Assembly (NCBI RefSeq): GCF_026167545.1
Contig: NZ_CP110678.1
Span: 1,423,501 to 1,487,500 of the forward strand
DNA length: 64,000 nucleotides
Source of the DNA: Sphingomonas sp. S1-29
Lineage (GTDB): Bacteria; Pseudomonadota; Alphaproteobacteria; Sphingomonadales; Sphingomonadaceae
Reading direction: 5' to 3'
The translations under genes and the position numbers were made by a program. Shown piece by piece: positions 1-8,293 of the stretch. Within the stretch, counting starts at the first letter, position 1, and each line of letters opens with the position of its first letter. The notes beneath the pieces were generated by a model. The model was given only the letters and a program-made list of their open reading frames with translations. It was not told where the DNA came from and searched no databases.

Positions 1-1
1 C

Positions 2-223
2 GCGCTCGAGGAAGAAGCGATCCCGCTGCTGCGCGACGCGATCGAGCATTGCGAGAAGGTCCGCGACTATGTCAGCCGCGACCTGTTCCGCCGCATCCTC
101 GACAGCGAGGAAAGCCATCTCGACACGCTCGAGCGCCAGTTCGACATGATCGAGCGGATGGGGCTGCAGAACTACGTCCAGCTGAACTCGCAGGCCGAAG
201 CCGACGCTGACAAGAAGGACTGA
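2..223 (+). CDS. bfr: Bacterioferritin, 3' end only
   Basis: Haem-containing ferritin that stores iron as a 24-subunit cytoplasmic shell. Only the last 73 residues are in the window; the start lies upstream. The visible part matches the C-terminal helices of bacterioferritin: a DSEESHLDTLE segment carries the Glu and His that act as ferroxidase ligands in the family, followed by the QFDMIERMGLQNYVQ tail. It ends at TGA and is followed by a strong hairpin, convergent with the Hpt gene. Confidence is high because the family's C-terminus is distinctive. Confidence 0.9.
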   Translation, partial: ALEEEAIPLLRDAIEHCEKVRDYVSRDLFRRILDSEESHLDTLERQFDMIERMGLQNYVQLNSQAEADADKKD

Positions 224-233
224 TCGTCGCGAT

Positions 234-264
234 CCGCCATTCGCGCAGCCCGCGCGAATGGCGG
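234..264. terminator. Strong hairpin between convergent genes
   Basis: A perfect 13-bp inverted repeat (234-246 with 252-264, loop AGCCC) lies 10 bases after the bacterioferritin stop and just beyond the stop of the convergent Hpt gene. It could stop transcription from both sides. There is no T-run on either side, so a Rho-independent role is inferred from position and stem strength only. Confidence 0.5.
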
Positions 265-277
265 TCGACGCCCCCGG

Positions 278-694
278 CTATACCGCGCGGCGCCCGAAGA
301 CCGCAGGCTTGCGCGCCACCAACGGATTTGCCTCCGTTTCGAGCAGCGCCAGCGTCGCCTCGAACAACGGGCGCAGCCGCACCACATGCTCGAGCGCCTC
401 GTCGGGCGAATCATGCGTTTCCACGCAATCGCGCGCGATCGCCTCGATCGTTTCGGCAAGCTCGGCCAGCTCATCGGCACCGAACTGCCCGGCCTCGCCT
501 TTCAGCGTGTGCGCGGGGATCACCATCGCCGCGGCGACCCGACCACGCATCGCGGTCTCGATCAGCTCTAGCGACTTGACCCCATCCTCGCGGAAATAGC
601 CGAGGATGCGCACGAAATTCGCGCCCAACTCGGCGCGCGCCCGCGACAGGGTCGCCATATTCACCAGCGAACCAGTATCGGCGCCAAGGATCAT
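278..694 (-). CDS. Hpt domain phosphotransfer protein
   Basis: A 138-residue single-domain histidine phosphotransfer protein, expected to relay phosphate in the cytoplasm between a hybrid histidine kinase and a response regulator. The signature AHTLKGEAGQFGA places the phospho-accepting His at residue 62, in a helical sequence of normal Hpt length. The ATG at 694 is preferred because GGGAGG lies 6 bases upstream; a TTG at 715 would add seven residues. No kinase or regulator gene is adjacent, so its partners cannot be read from this window. Confidence 0.82.
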   Translation of the reverse strand: MILGADTGSLVNMATLSRARAELGANFVRILGYFREDGVKSLELIETAMRGRVAAAMVIPAHTLKGEAGQFGADELAELAETIEAIARDCVETHDSPDEALEHVVRLRPLFEATLALLETEANPLVARKPAVFGRRAV

Positions 695-758
695 GCAATA
701 CCTCCCATCCGCCAAGGCGCGGACAACGAAGGCTTAACCCGCTGCGGTAAATGACAGG

Positions 759-977
759 TTACGCCGCCTGTCGTTCAATGCAAAAAAGTTGTGATTCCAA
801 TTGGGTAAACGCCGCCCCACACGCCGAAGCCAGTGCCGCCAGTTCGCGCTCGGCGGCGGGGTCGTCGGCACGAATCTCGACGATCGCCGCGCCCGCCCGC
901 AACGCACGGCCCAGCCGGATCGCGGGCCAGGGGCATTTCAGCCCGCGTGCGTCGATTCGCAGCGGTCCCCCGCTCAC
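759..977 (-). CDS. TusA/SirA-like sulfurtransferase family protein
   Basis: A 72-residue protein of the TusA/SirA/YeeD family, small cytoplasmic proteins that carry persulfide sulfur on a conserved Cys. The hallmark DARGLKCPWP places that Cys at residue 15. Translation starts at a GTG that overlaps the stop of der (GTGA), so the two genes are probably co-transcribed and translationally coupled. Members include tRNA thiolation factors and other sulfur carriers, and the sequence does not show which role applies. Confidence 0.85.
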   Translation of the reverse strand: MSGGPLRIDARGLKCPWPAIRLGRALRAGAAIVEIRADDPAAERELAALASACGAAFTQLESQLFCIERQAA

Positions 978-2341
978 TTGTCGTGGTCGAACGGGTTCGA
1001 CGAGGCGCGCAGCATCAGCCGCACCGGCACCGCGCCCATGTCGAATTCCTTGCGCATGCTGTTGACCAGATAGCGGCGATAGCTTTCGGGCAGCAGGTCG
1101 ACGCGCGTGCCGAACAGCACGAACGTCGGCGGGCGCGTCTTGTTCTGGGTGATGTAGCGCGGCTTGATCCGCTTGCCGCCGGGGGCGGGCGGCGGATTGG
1201 CCTCGATCGCCTTTTCGAACCAGCGGTTGAGCGCGCCGGTCGAGGTGCGCCGGCTCCACGCCGCGCGCGTTTCGAACGCCACGCGCAGCAGCACGTCGAG
1301 CCCCTTGCCGGTGGCGCCCGACACCGTCAGCAGCGGCACGCCCTTCACCTGCGCCAGCCCCTCGTCGAGCGCGCCCTTCACCCCGTTGAACAGGCTCGAC
1401 GCATTCTCGGCGACGTCCCATTTGTTCAGCGCGATCACCAGCGCGCGGCCTTCCTGCAGCACCTTGTCGGCGATCTTGAGGTCCTGCACCTCGAGCCCCT
1501 TGGTGGCATCGAGCAGCAGCACGACGACCTCGGCGAAATCGACCGCGCGCAGCGCGTCGGCGACCGACAGCTTCTCGAGCTTCTCCTGCACCTTGGCGCG
1601 CTTGCGCATCCCCGCGGTGTCGATCAGCCGGACGCGGCGGTCCTTGTTCTCGGCATCGGTCCACACCCAGTCGATCGCGATCGAATCGCGGGTGATGCCC
1701 GCCTCGGGCCCGGTGATTAGCCGTTCCTGGTTGAGGATGCGGTTGATCAGCGTCGATTTGCCCGCATTGGGGCGGCCGACGACCGCCAGCTTCAGGATCG
1801 CGTCGGGATCCTCGGGATCCTCTTCCTCGATCTCCTGTTCGAGCCGTTCGATATAGGGGCGAAGCGCGTCGAACAGGTCAGCGATGCCTTCGCCATGTTC
1901 GGCCGACAGCGCGATCGGGTCGTCGAAGCCGAGCGACATCGCCTCATAGATGCTGCTTTGCGCCAGTCGCCCCTCGGCCTTGTTCGCGGCCAGGATCACC
2001 GGCACGTCGGCGACGCGCAGCCAGCGCGCGATTTCCTCGTCGATCGGCGTCAGCCCGTCGCGCGCATCGACCAGGAACAGCGCGACGTCGGCTTCGTCGA
2101 GCGCCGCCTGCGTCTGCGCGCGCATCCGCCCGGGCAGCGTTGCGATATCCTCATTCTCGAAACCAGCGGTATCGATGATGCGGAAATCGAGGCCGAGCAG
2201 GTGCGCATCGGCCTCGCGCCGGTCGCGCGTGACGCCGGGCTGGTCGTCGACCAGCGCCAGCTTCTTGCCGACCAGGCGGTTGAAGAGCGTCGATTTGCCG
2301 ACATTGGGGCGGCCGATGATGGCGACGGTAGGCAGGGGCAT
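974..2341 (-). CDS. der: Ribosome biogenesis GTPase Der (EngA)
   Basis: Essential double GTPase needed for 50S subunit assembly. Two tandem GTPase domains are visible: GRPNVGKS near residue 10 with a DTAG switch and NKAE specificity motif, then GRPNAGKS with DTAG and NKWD. A C-terminal KH-like domain ends in SSNPFDHDK. The 455-residue length is normal. The ATG at 2341 is chosen because it starts the family's MPLPTVAIIGRPNVGKS N-terminus; the frame also has an upstream alternative start that would add 11 unconserved residues. It lies downstream of bamB, the same order as in E. coli, and overlaps the TusA-like gene. Confidence 0.96.
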   Translation of the reverse strand: MPLPTVAIIGRPNVGKSTLFNRLVGKKLALVDDQPGVTRDRREADAHLLGLDFRIIDTAGFENEDIATLPGRMRAQTQAALDEADVALFLVDARDGLTPIDEEIARWLRVADVPVILAANKAEGRLAQSSIYEAMSLGFDDPIALSAEHGEGIADLFDALRPYIERLEQEIEEEDPEDPDAILKLAVVGRPNAGKSTLINRILNQERLITGPEAGITRDSIAIDWVWTDAENKDRRVRLIDTAGMRKRAKVQEKLEKLSVADALRAVDFAEVVVLLLDATKGLEVQDLKIADKVLQEGRALVIALNKWDVAENASSLFNGVKGALDEGLAQVKGVPLLTVSGATGKGLDVLLRVAFETRAAWSRRTSTGALNRWFEKAIEANPPPAPGGKRIKPRYITQNKTRPPTFVLFGTRVDLLPESYRRYLVNSMRKEFDMGAVPVRLMLRASSNPFDHDK

Positions 2342-2373
2342 GGGTGTACCTTGAAACAAATACCAAGCTGCCA

Positions 2374-2472
2374 CCGTTCGCCCTGAGCTTGCCGAAGGGC
2401 ACCCCGCAGATCGCGAAGCACTGCATGCGCGGCTCGGACAGGGCGGGCTTCGACAAGCTCAGCCCGAACGGG
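2374..2472. repeat. Palindromic repeat, family A
   Basis: Two inverted arms, GTTCGCCCTGAGCTTGCCGA at the left and its near complement at the right, are separated by about 45 bases between bamB and der. The same arm recurs at 12166-12194 and 63637-63732. It looks like a REP/BIME-type intergenic repeat pair. Confidence 0.8.
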
Positions 2473-2513
2473 GTCAAACCTGTGTTGAATCCCGCCCTAG
2501 CACAGCGCTCGGG

Positions 2514-3839
2514 TTACCGATACGCGCTCAGTTCGCCCGCGTCGTCGAGCAGGTACATCGTGTTCCCCGCCACCACCGGCGGCAGCGTGTAGCCGGTCTT
2601 GCCCTCGGCGATCGTGGTCAGCGTTCCGTCGGCGGGCGATGCCGAAGCCACCACGCCGCGCGAGCTCGCCACCAGCAGGCGATCGCCCGCCAGCACCGGC
2701 CCGACCCAGCGGATCGCACCCGACTTCTTCTTCTCGTTGCGCCAGCGCGGCAGCTGCGAGATCCAGCGGATCCGGCCATTGCCGCGCGAGATCGCCATCA
2801 GTCGCGCTTCGTCGGTCACGACAAAGATCCATTCGCCCACGACCCAGGGGGTCGAGATGCCCGCGATATTCTGTTCCCAAAGCCGCTGGCCGCTGAGGAT
2901 CTCGAGCGCGACCATTCGCCCGCCCTGCCCGACCGCATAGACCCGGCCATTGTCGATCACCGGGAAGGCGTCGATATCGGCTAGGCTCGACACCGAGGTC
3001 GTCATGCTGGTGCGCGACAGGCTGTCGGCCCAGACCGAGCGGCCATTCTCGTAGCGATAGGCGTTGAGCTCGCCCGACGAGAAGCCCGCGACCACGGTGC
3101 CTTGCGCCGAAGCAGGCGCGGCGACGCCGAACACCCCCTGCGCCTCGAGCGAGCCCGATTGCGTCCAGATCGTCTTGCCGTCGGCGGTGTTGAGCGCGAA
3201 CAGCTGGTTGTCCTGGGTGAGGATGTACAGCGCGCCGTTGGCGATCGTCGGCGCACCGCGCAGCGGGCCGCCGGGCTTCACCCGCCAGATCTCGCTGCCA
3301 TCGGCAATGTTCATCGCCACCACGTCGCCCACGCCGTTGCTGGCATAGAGCCGGTCGCCCTCGACGCTCACCCCGCCGCCGAAGCGCGCATTCTGGTTCT
3401 CGTCGCCGCGCGCGGTTTCGGCGCGCCACACGGTCGCGCCGGTCGCGGTGTCGATCGCGTGCACCGCGCCGTTGACGTCGGAGACGTATAACCGCGTGCC
3501 ATCGATCACCGGGGTCGCCGCGAGCCGAACCCGCGTGTCGCCGCCGGGGATCGATACCGACCAGGCGCGCGTCGGCTGCGCGGCCAGCGCCAGATGCCCC
3601 ATCGCCTTCGATTCATTGCCGCCGGGCTGGGTCCAGCCGGTGTTCGCCACCGCGGGCGGCAGCAGCACTTCCTGCCCCGCCAGCGTCGGATCGACCTCGG
3701 TATCGCTTTCGGACACCAGGATCGGCACGCGATCGCCCAGCACCGGGGTCTTCTTGTCGCCGCCCTTGAAGATGCCGCACGCGCTCAGCGCGGTCATCGC
3801 GAGCAACGCGATGGGAAATTTGACCCGATTGATCATCAT
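2514..3839 (-). CDS. bamB: Outer membrane assembly lipoprotein BamB (PQQ-like beta-propeller)
   Basis: Outer-membrane lipoprotein of the BAM complex, which folds beta-barrel proteins into the outer membrane. The 441-residue product has a lipobox (TALSAC, Cys21) after a short signal peptide, then repeated beta-propeller blades with WR/W motifs such as GATVWRAET and GQRLWEQN typical of PQQ-repeat proteins. The first of two adjacent ATGs overlaps the stop of the upstream TPR gene (ATGA). The gene order TPR protein, bamB, der matches yfgM-bamB-der in E. coli, which supports the assignment. Confidence 0.9.
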   Translation of the reverse strand: MMINRVKFPIALLAMTALSACGIFKGGDKKTPVLGDRVPILVSESDTEVDPTLAGQEVLLPPAVANTGWTQPGGNESKAMGHLALAAQPTRAWSVSIPGGDTRVRLAATPVIDGTRLYVSDVNGAVHAIDTATGATVWRAETARGDENQNARFGGGVSVEGDRLYASNGVGDVVAMNIADGSEIWRVKPGGPLRGAPTIANGALYILTQDNQLFALNTADGKTIWTQSGSLEAQGVFGVAAPASAQGTVVAGFSSGELNAYRYENGRSVWADSLSRTSMTTSVSSLADIDAFPVIDNGRVYAVGQGGRMVALEILSGQRLWEQNIAGISTPWVVGEWIFVVTDEARLMAISRGNGRIRWISQLPRWRNEKKKSGAIRWVGPVLAGDRLLVASSRGVVASASPADGTLTTIAEGKTGYTLPPVVAGNTMYLLDDAGELSAYR

Positions 3840-4549
3840 GCCGCTTTCTTTTCCTGGTCGGTGTCGACCGCGTCGACCCCGAGTACGCCGGCGAGCTGAA
3901 CCGCGCGTTGACGGATGGTTTCGGGGACGGTTTCGGCCTGCGCGATTTCGCCGAACAGCTTCCCCGCCTCGGCGTTGCGACCGAGCCGCATGTAAGCGAT
4001 GCCGACCATCTCGCCCGCGCTGCCGAACCACGGGCTGTCCTTGGTCGCGAGGCCGCGCAGCCGGTCGATCACCGCTGCCGGCTTCAGCGTGTCGAATTCG
4101 GCGCTGGTCTGGCGCACCAATGCCAGGTCGCGATAGGGCTGCGGCAGCGAGCCATCGGCGGCGACCGCGGCGAACTTGGCGGCGGCGCCCTTCAGATCAT
4201 CGGCCTGCAGCAGGATATCGGCCTGGGTGAACTGCGCCATCGCGCGATAGCCCGCGGCATCCGAAGTCGCGAGCTCGGCCAGTGGCGCCTTGGCGGCATC
4301 GGTCTTTTGCGCGCCCAGGCTTTCGAGCGCCTTGGAGAATTGCTCGCCCTGCACCCCCGCCTGCGTCACCTGATGCTGCTGCCACCACAGCCAGCCCGCC
4401 AGCGCCGCAAGCGCCAGCACGATCGCGGCAATGACCGCAATTCCCCAACGCTGCCAGAAGCTGCGCAATTCTTCCCGGCGCAGTTCCTCGTCGACTTCGC
4501 GCGCGAACTGGTCGTTATTCTGGGGGGTCAACGCCAAGGGGAACTCCAT
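3836..4549 (-). CDS. YfgM-like membrane-anchored TPR protein
   Basis: A 237-residue inner-membrane protein with a cytoplasmic N-terminus (REVDEELRREELRSFWQRW), one transmembrane helix at about residues 36-57, and a periplasmic alpha-helical domain with TPR-like Ala-rich repeats. This is the architecture of the YfgM/DUF2133 family, which works with the SecYEG-PpiD periplasmic chaperone network. It is the first gene of the TPR-bamB-der run. Assignment rests on architecture and synteny rather than on a catalytic motif. Confidence 0.8.
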   Translation of the reverse strand: MEFPLALTPQNNDQFAREVDEELRREELRSFWQRWGIAVIAAIVLALAALAGWLWWQQHQVTQAGVQGEQFSKALESLGAQKTDAAKAPLAELATSDAAGYRAMAQFTQADILLQADDLKGAAAKFAAVAADGSLPQPYRDLALVRQTSAEFDTLKPAAVIDRLRGLATKDSPWFGSAGEMVGIAYMRLGRNAEAGKLFGEIAQAETVPETIRQRAVQLAGVLGVDAVDTDQEKKAA

Positions 4550-4612
4550 GCGGTATTGCGGCGGCGGACATTAGCCGCAGCGCGGGCGAAACGAAATGGT
4601 CTATCGGATCGG

Positions 4613-5473
4613 TCAGGGCTTGGGTTGGTATAGCTGATCCGGCCCCGGAAAGCTGCGCCCGCGCACGGCGGAGGCATAATCGGCAACCGCGGCGGAAATG
4701 CGGCCAGCCATGTCGTCGAACTTCTTCACGAAGCGCGGGGTGCGCTCGAACATGCCCAGCATATCCTCGGTCACCAGCACCTGCCCGTCGCACTTGGCCG
4801 ACGCGCCGATGCCGATCACCGGGCACGACACGCCTTCAGTGATCGCCACCGCCAGCGGCTCGACCACGCCCTCGACCACCATCGCAAACGCGCCGGCATC
4901 GGCGACCGCGCGCGCATCGCCCAGGATCTTTTCGTGCTCGGCATCCGAGCGCCCGCGCGCGCCATAGCCGCCGAGCACGTTCACCGCCTGCGGGGTCAGC
5001 CCGATATGCGCCATCACGGGCACGCCGCGCTGCGACAGGAACGCGATCGTCGGCGCCATCGCCGCCCCGCCTTCGAGCTTCACCGCCGCCGCGCCGGTCT
5101 CGGCCATGATCCGCGCCGCCGAGGCGAAGGCCTGCTGCGGGCTCGCCTCATAGCTGCCGAAGGGCATGTCGATCACCACCACCGAATGATAGCTGCCGCG
5201 CACCACCGCCGCGCCATGCGCGCACATCATGTCGAGCGTCACCGACAGCGTCGACGGCAGGCCATAGATCACCTGCCCCAGGCTGTCGCCGACCAGCAGC
5301 ATGTCGCAATGCGGATCGAGCAGCTGCGCCGTCCGCGCGGTATAGGCGGTGAGCATCACGATCGGCTCGCCCCCCTTGCGCGCCGCGATTGCGGGCACGG
5401 TCAGCCGGCGCATCGGTGCCGGCGTGGGGTTGGCGCGGCTGGTGCCGGTGTCGAGGGTGAAGGTCGTGGACAT
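4613..5473 (-). CDS. panB: 3-methyl-2-oxobutanoate hydroxymethyltransferase
   Basis: Makes ketopantoate from 2-oxoisovalerate and methylenetetrahydrofolate, the first committed step of pantothenate synthesis. The 286-residue TIM-barrel protein shows the family motifs: [10 protein letters not shown] (Mg-binding Asp), [19 protein letters not shown] (second Asp), [15 protein letters not shown], and VVEGV with the catalytic Glu. The internal ATG at 5473 is preferred over one 30 bases upstream because the extra ten residues look like non-coding extension. No other pan gene is adjacent. Confidence 0.95.
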   Translation of the reverse strand: MSTTFTLDTGTSRANPTPAPMRRLTVPAIAARKGGEPIVMLTAYTARTAQLLDPHCDMLLVGDSLGQVIYGLPSTLSVTLDMMCAHGAAVVRGSYHSVVVIDMPFGSYEASPQQAFASAARIMAETGAAAVKLEGGAAMAPTIAFLSQRGVPVMAHIGLTPQAVNVLGGYGARGRSDAEHEKILGDARAVADAGAFAMVVEGVVEPLAVAITEGVSCPVIGIGASAKCDGQVLVTEDMLGMFERTPRFVKKFDDMAGRISAAVADYASAVRGRSFPGPDQLYQPKP

Positions 5474-5525
5474 TGCGCCGCGCTCTAGAGCCTCGGCGCG
5501 CAAACGCCAAGCGCGGCGGCAAGCC

Positions 5526-5957
5526 TCACCGCAGCCAGCCGCGCGCCGCCGCGGTTCGCGCCAGCCAGAGCTGGACCACGCCGACCGCCGCGATCAGCAG
5601 CGGGAACGGCACCGTCGCCGCCGCGCCCTTCGCCGCGACGATATCGGTCGCCAGAAACACATAGCCGAACTGGACGACGATCGCCGCGAGCGAAACCCCG
5701 AACAACGCGATCGCCAGCCGCCGCTTGGCGAGCAAGGCGACGCCGCCGAGCAGCCCGCCCCAGGTCGCGATGCCATAGACCCAGACGAACCAGCCCGGCC
5801 GCGCCTGATAAAAAGCGCGATCCCATGCGGGCAGCGCCGCCAGCGCCGCGTCGGACATCGTCGCATCGGTATAGAAGGCGAATACCCCCATCGCGCCCCA
5901 CAGCACGATCAACGCCGATGCGATCCAATACCAGCCGGGCAAAGGCCGTTTAAACAT
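5526..5957 (-). CDS. Four-helix membrane protein, unknown function
   Basis: A 143-residue integral membrane protein with four hydrophobic segments (about residues 9-27, 58-76, 82-103 and 117-132) and little else. A short acidic/aromatic stretch ([21 protein letters not shown]) sits between helices 1 and 2. GAGAGGAC upstream of the ATG is a plausible ribosome site. I recognise no catalytic motif. Similar small sphingomonad proteins are sometimes labelled sugar transporters, which this sequence does not support. Confidence 0.7.
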   Translation of the reverse strand: MFKRPLPGWYWIASALIVLWGAMGVFAFYTDATMSDAALAALPAWDRAFYQARPGWFVWVYGIATWGGLLGGVALLAKRRLAIALFGVSLAAIVVQFGYVFLATDIVAAKGAAATVPFPLLIAAVGVVQLWLARTAAARGWLR

Positions 5958-6048
5958 GGCGGATGTCCTCTCGTGCCCGCGCCCGAAGCGGCGCCCGAGC
6001 CCAATCGTAACGCAGATACAACGACGATGCCAGCGCCGCCGACCGCGC

Positions 6049-6396
6049 TCAGCCCAGCGCCGCGGCGAAGCCTTCGGCCGAATAGCCGACGAGCAACCCG
6101 CCGGGATATTCGACCACCGGCCGCTTGATGAGCGACGGGTGGGCGGCCATCAGCGCGATCGCCGCATCGGCATCGGCAATCGCCTTGTCGGCCTCGGGCA
6201 GCTTGCGAAAGGTGGTACCCGCGCGATTGACCAGCCGCTCCCAGCCGACCTGCTCGCTCCACTTGGCGAGCCGCGCGGCATCGACGCCTTGCTTCTTATA
6301 ATCGTGGAAGTGATAGGCGACGCCATGCTCGGCCAGCCACGCCCGGGCCTTTTTGACGGTGTCGCAATTGGGGATGCCGTATAGCGTTGTCGTCAT
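6049..6396 (-). CDS. ArsC/Spx-family reductase-like protein
   Basis: A 115-residue thioredoxin-fold protein of the ArsC/Spx/YffB family. The N-terminal LYGIPNCDTVKKARAWL has the single redox Cys at residue 11 and the KKA motif; SLIKRPVVE near residue 80 is the family's conserved Arg/Pro segment. There is no clear second redox Cys, as in YffB-type members. AAGGAG lies upstream of the ATG at 6396, so that start is chosen over one 24 bases earlier. No ars genes are nearby, so arsenate reduction is not supported by context; a thiol-dependent role is more likely. Confidence 0.85.
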   Translation of the reverse strand: MTTTLYGIPNCDTVKKARAWLAEHGVAYHFHDYKKQGVDAARLAKWSEQVGWERLVNRAGTTFRKLPEADKAIADADAAIALMAAHPSLIKRPVVEYPGGLLVGYSAEGFAAALG

Positions 6397-6762
6397 GCTT
6401 GCTCCTTTGGTGAGTGGCATACCGCCGGGAGCGACCGCGTATCAACCGAAGGTGGCGGTTCGAGCGCTAGGTCGTCGTTCCCATAACTCCATCTCCAGCC
6501 GCCCATTCTGGGAAAGGGCAATTGGGAACGGGTTTTGGGAAAGCGGTCGTATCGGTGGTAGCGAGGGGGGCGATCATTGCCCTGCCTCCCCTATAAACCT
6601 TCCTTTTTAGGAAACCTCGGCTCCTTCGAATCACCGTTGCCAAACGGAAAGCGGGGGGCCCCTGGATTGCCGTTTCGAATAAAAGCGCGAAGTGGCAAGG
6701 GAGCCGGTCGTGGCTTGTTTTCCACGAGACGAGAGCGGGCCATACGACTACCAATACGTGCT
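6397..6762. other. Non-coding stretch at the edge of a low-GC patch
   Basis: No convincing gene is seen over these 366 bases. Short open frames on both strands lack ribosome sites and protein-like composition. Base composition drops here relative to its surroundings, marking the left edge of the patch with the two lipoprotein-like genes. Confidence 0.5.
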
Positions 6763-7170
6763 ATGTTGCGTCGGCTTTTCGCTTTCATACTCGGCACCTC
6801 AGCGGCGCTGCTGGCGTCGTGTGCGCCCCTTGGCCGCTATGCCGGAATCGATTTGCGACCCGGCGGTTCATCTAGCGACATTCAGCTGCTCGCAGTCCGT
6901 GCTAAGGCAGGCGACAAGGCAGCGCAGCTTGAATTAGGTATTCGATACGAACAGGGCGACGGCGTATTGCCTAACCTTGATCGAGCCGCGACCCTTTATC
7001 GATTTGCGGCACGTGACGACGAACAACCGAACTGGGTCTACGCGCCTGCGGTCGGAGGTGCTCCAGCTGGCATTGTACCTTTGCAGCAAAAGGGGCCGGC
7101 GACAGGCCTTGCCGAAGCAAGGATAAGGCTCGATCGGCTTAGTACTCGATTAAGAAGTAACCAAAAGTGA
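6763..7170 (+). CDS. Sel1-repeat lipoprotein
   Basis: A 135-residue predicted lipoprotein. A signal peptide ends in the lipobox LLASC (Cys20). Residues 50-80 contain one Sel1/TPR-like repeat (AGDKAAQLELGIRYEQGDGV followed by NLDRAATLYRFAA). Such repeats mediate protein contacts; the partner is unknown. No good Shine-Dalgarno is visible before the ATG. The gene overlaps the next one by GTGA, so the two are probably one transcript. Lower GC than its neighbours suggests recent acquisition. Confidence 0.68.
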   Translation: MLRRLFAFILGTSAALLASCAPLGRYAGIDLRPGGSSSDIQLLAVRAKAGDKAAQLELGIRYEQGDGVLPNLDRAATLYRFAARDDEQPNWVYAPAVGGAPAGIVPLQQKGPATGLAEARIRLDRLSTRLRSNQK

Positions 7171-7643
7171 CAACTTGGAATTCATCCACCAGGGTCCGTT
7201 CATTCTACTGCGAGCGATTCATCCCAAAGTTTTCGAAAGATGGAATCATTGCACCAACAGCCGCCTCGATATTTGGACTCTTTTTTTTCCTTTCTGGATG
7301 CCAAGAAAGCAAGATAGAAAGCTTCAAGCGATTTTGCATGCAGGAGTCTCGTATATCGGTTTTCGATAGCTCTGCGTGGCAGCAGTATCTGAGTGGCTTT
7401 CGTCAAAACTCTGAAACCAGCTACCGAATCGTGAGTATTTCGGAAAAGAGTGGATTTGAAGTCGTTTTTTCCAAAACCCCCGATTTGATCATGAAAGAAA
7501 AATACGTGCCAAACGATATTTCAATATATCGAGGGCCTGAGAAAGTGGCAATCGTAAGGAGCTTTTCCTTCAAATATACCGGCTTCGAGGGTGATATCTA
7601 CGCCAATTGCGCCTTGAGCTTTCCTGAATTCTATAAAGCCTAA
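7167..7643 (+). CDS. Putative lipoprotein, low GC, unknown function
   Basis: A 158-residue protein starting at a GTG that overlaps the stop of the Sel1 gene. After a long basic N-region there is a hydrophobic stretch ending FFFLSGC (Cys45), which reads as a lipobox. The rest is Ser/Phe/Lys-rich with no motif I recognise. Its AT-rich codon use contrasts with the rest of the window. The coupled start and intact 158 codons support a real gene, probably acting with the upstream lipoprotein. Confidence 0.6.
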   Translation: MTTWNSSTRVRSFYCERFIPKFSKDGIIAPTAASIFGLFFFLSGCQESKIESFKRFCMQESRISVFDSSAWQQYLSGFRQNSETSYRIVSISEKSGFEVVFSKTPDLIMKEKYVPNDISIYRGPEKVAIVRSFSFKYTGFEGDIYANCALSFPEFYKA

Positions 7644-7689
7644 GCGGTCGTTCCGCTTCCCAGCAGACCCGGTCAGCCCCAAAATAGCA

Positions 7690-7983
7690 TCACTTTTGGG
7701 AAATGCGGAGCGGGGGCCAGTGTCGGGCAGTGTGGATCAGCACGAGAATCCAGACCGTATCGCCGGCGACCTCATAGATGAGGCGGTAGCTTCGGTGCGG
7801 CGTAAGCTCGCGCGTGCCGGGCACCTCGCCTTCGCGCCCGAGCATCGGATACTCGGCCAATCCCGCCACGGCTTCGCTAAACAGCCGGTCGATTCGAAGC
7901 GCAGCATCGGGATCGCGGGCTTCGAGATAGTCCCAGATCGCCGCGCGGTCCTGCTCGGCTTCCGGCGTCCAGCGGACCTTCAC
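7690..7983 (-). CDS. parE: ParE/RelE-family toxin
   Basis: A 97-residue toxin of the RelE/ParE fold. The N-terminus VRWTPEAEQDRAAIWDYLEARDP and the C-terminal YRLIYEVAGDTVWILVLIHTARHWP are typical of ParE-branch toxins, which poison DNA gyrase, whereas RelE-branch toxins cleave mRNA. It starts at a GTG overlapping the stop of the antitoxin gene (GTGA), the usual antitoxin-first order. The ParE rather than RelE label rests on this sequence pattern and is moderately sure. Confidence 0.85.
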   Translation of the reverse strand: MKVRWTPEAEQDRAAIWDYLEARDPDAALRIDRLFSEAVAGLAEYPMLGREGEVPGTRELTPHRSYRLIYEVAGDTVWILVLIHTARHWPPLRISQK

Positions 7984-8258
7984 GCCCGATCAGTGATCCG
8001 GGCACGGCGTGCAGCAAACGCAGTCTCCACCACCTCGTTGGACCGGCCCCGTCCTGCTTCGGCGGACGCGCGCGCGGCCTCGACCTTGCCTTGCAGGAAA
8101 GCGCTATGGTCGCGCTGCTCCTGCTGGCGCTGGACGAACTCCCGCATCATCTCGCGCACCACCTGCGATGCCGGGCGATGGCTCGCTTCGGCCGCAGCCA
8201 TGAACGCGGCCCGCAGATCGGCTTCCAGCTTCATCGTAAACACGGCGGCTTTAGGCAT
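7980..8258 (-). CDS. parD: ParD-like ribbon-helix-helix antitoxin
   Basis: A 92-residue antitoxin. The N-terminal half (AAVFTMKLEADLRAAFMAAA followed by SHRPASQVVREMMREF) reads as a ribbon-helix-helix DNA-binding domain; the charged C-terminal half should wrap the toxin. The ATG at 8258 has GCGAGGAC just upstream. It lies directly before the toxin with a 4-bp overlap and is expected to repress the operon by binding its promoter, where a perfect 10-bp palindrome lies (8284-8293). Confidence 0.82.
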   Translation of the reverse strand: MPKAAVFTMKLEADLRAAFMAAAEASHRPASQVVREMMREFVQRQQEQRDHSAFLQGKVEAARASAEAGRGRSNEVVETAFAARRARITDRA

Positions 8259-8283
8259 GGCGTCCTCGCTTTTATACTGACGA

Positions 8284-8293
8284 CGTATATACG
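8284..8293. promoter_or_regulatory. Candidate ParD operator
   Basis: A perfect palindrome, CGTATATACG, lies 26 bases upstream of the antitoxin start in an AT-rich stretch that also holds a TATAAA-like box on the minus strand. Toxin-antitoxin operons are normally autoregulated at such sites. Inferred from position and symmetry. Confidence 0.45.

Noticed and set aside
6049..6396. Arsenate reductase function for the ArsC-like protein
   Set aside because: No arsenic genes nearby and only the N-terminal Cys is evident; kept as a generic ArsC/Spx-family protein.
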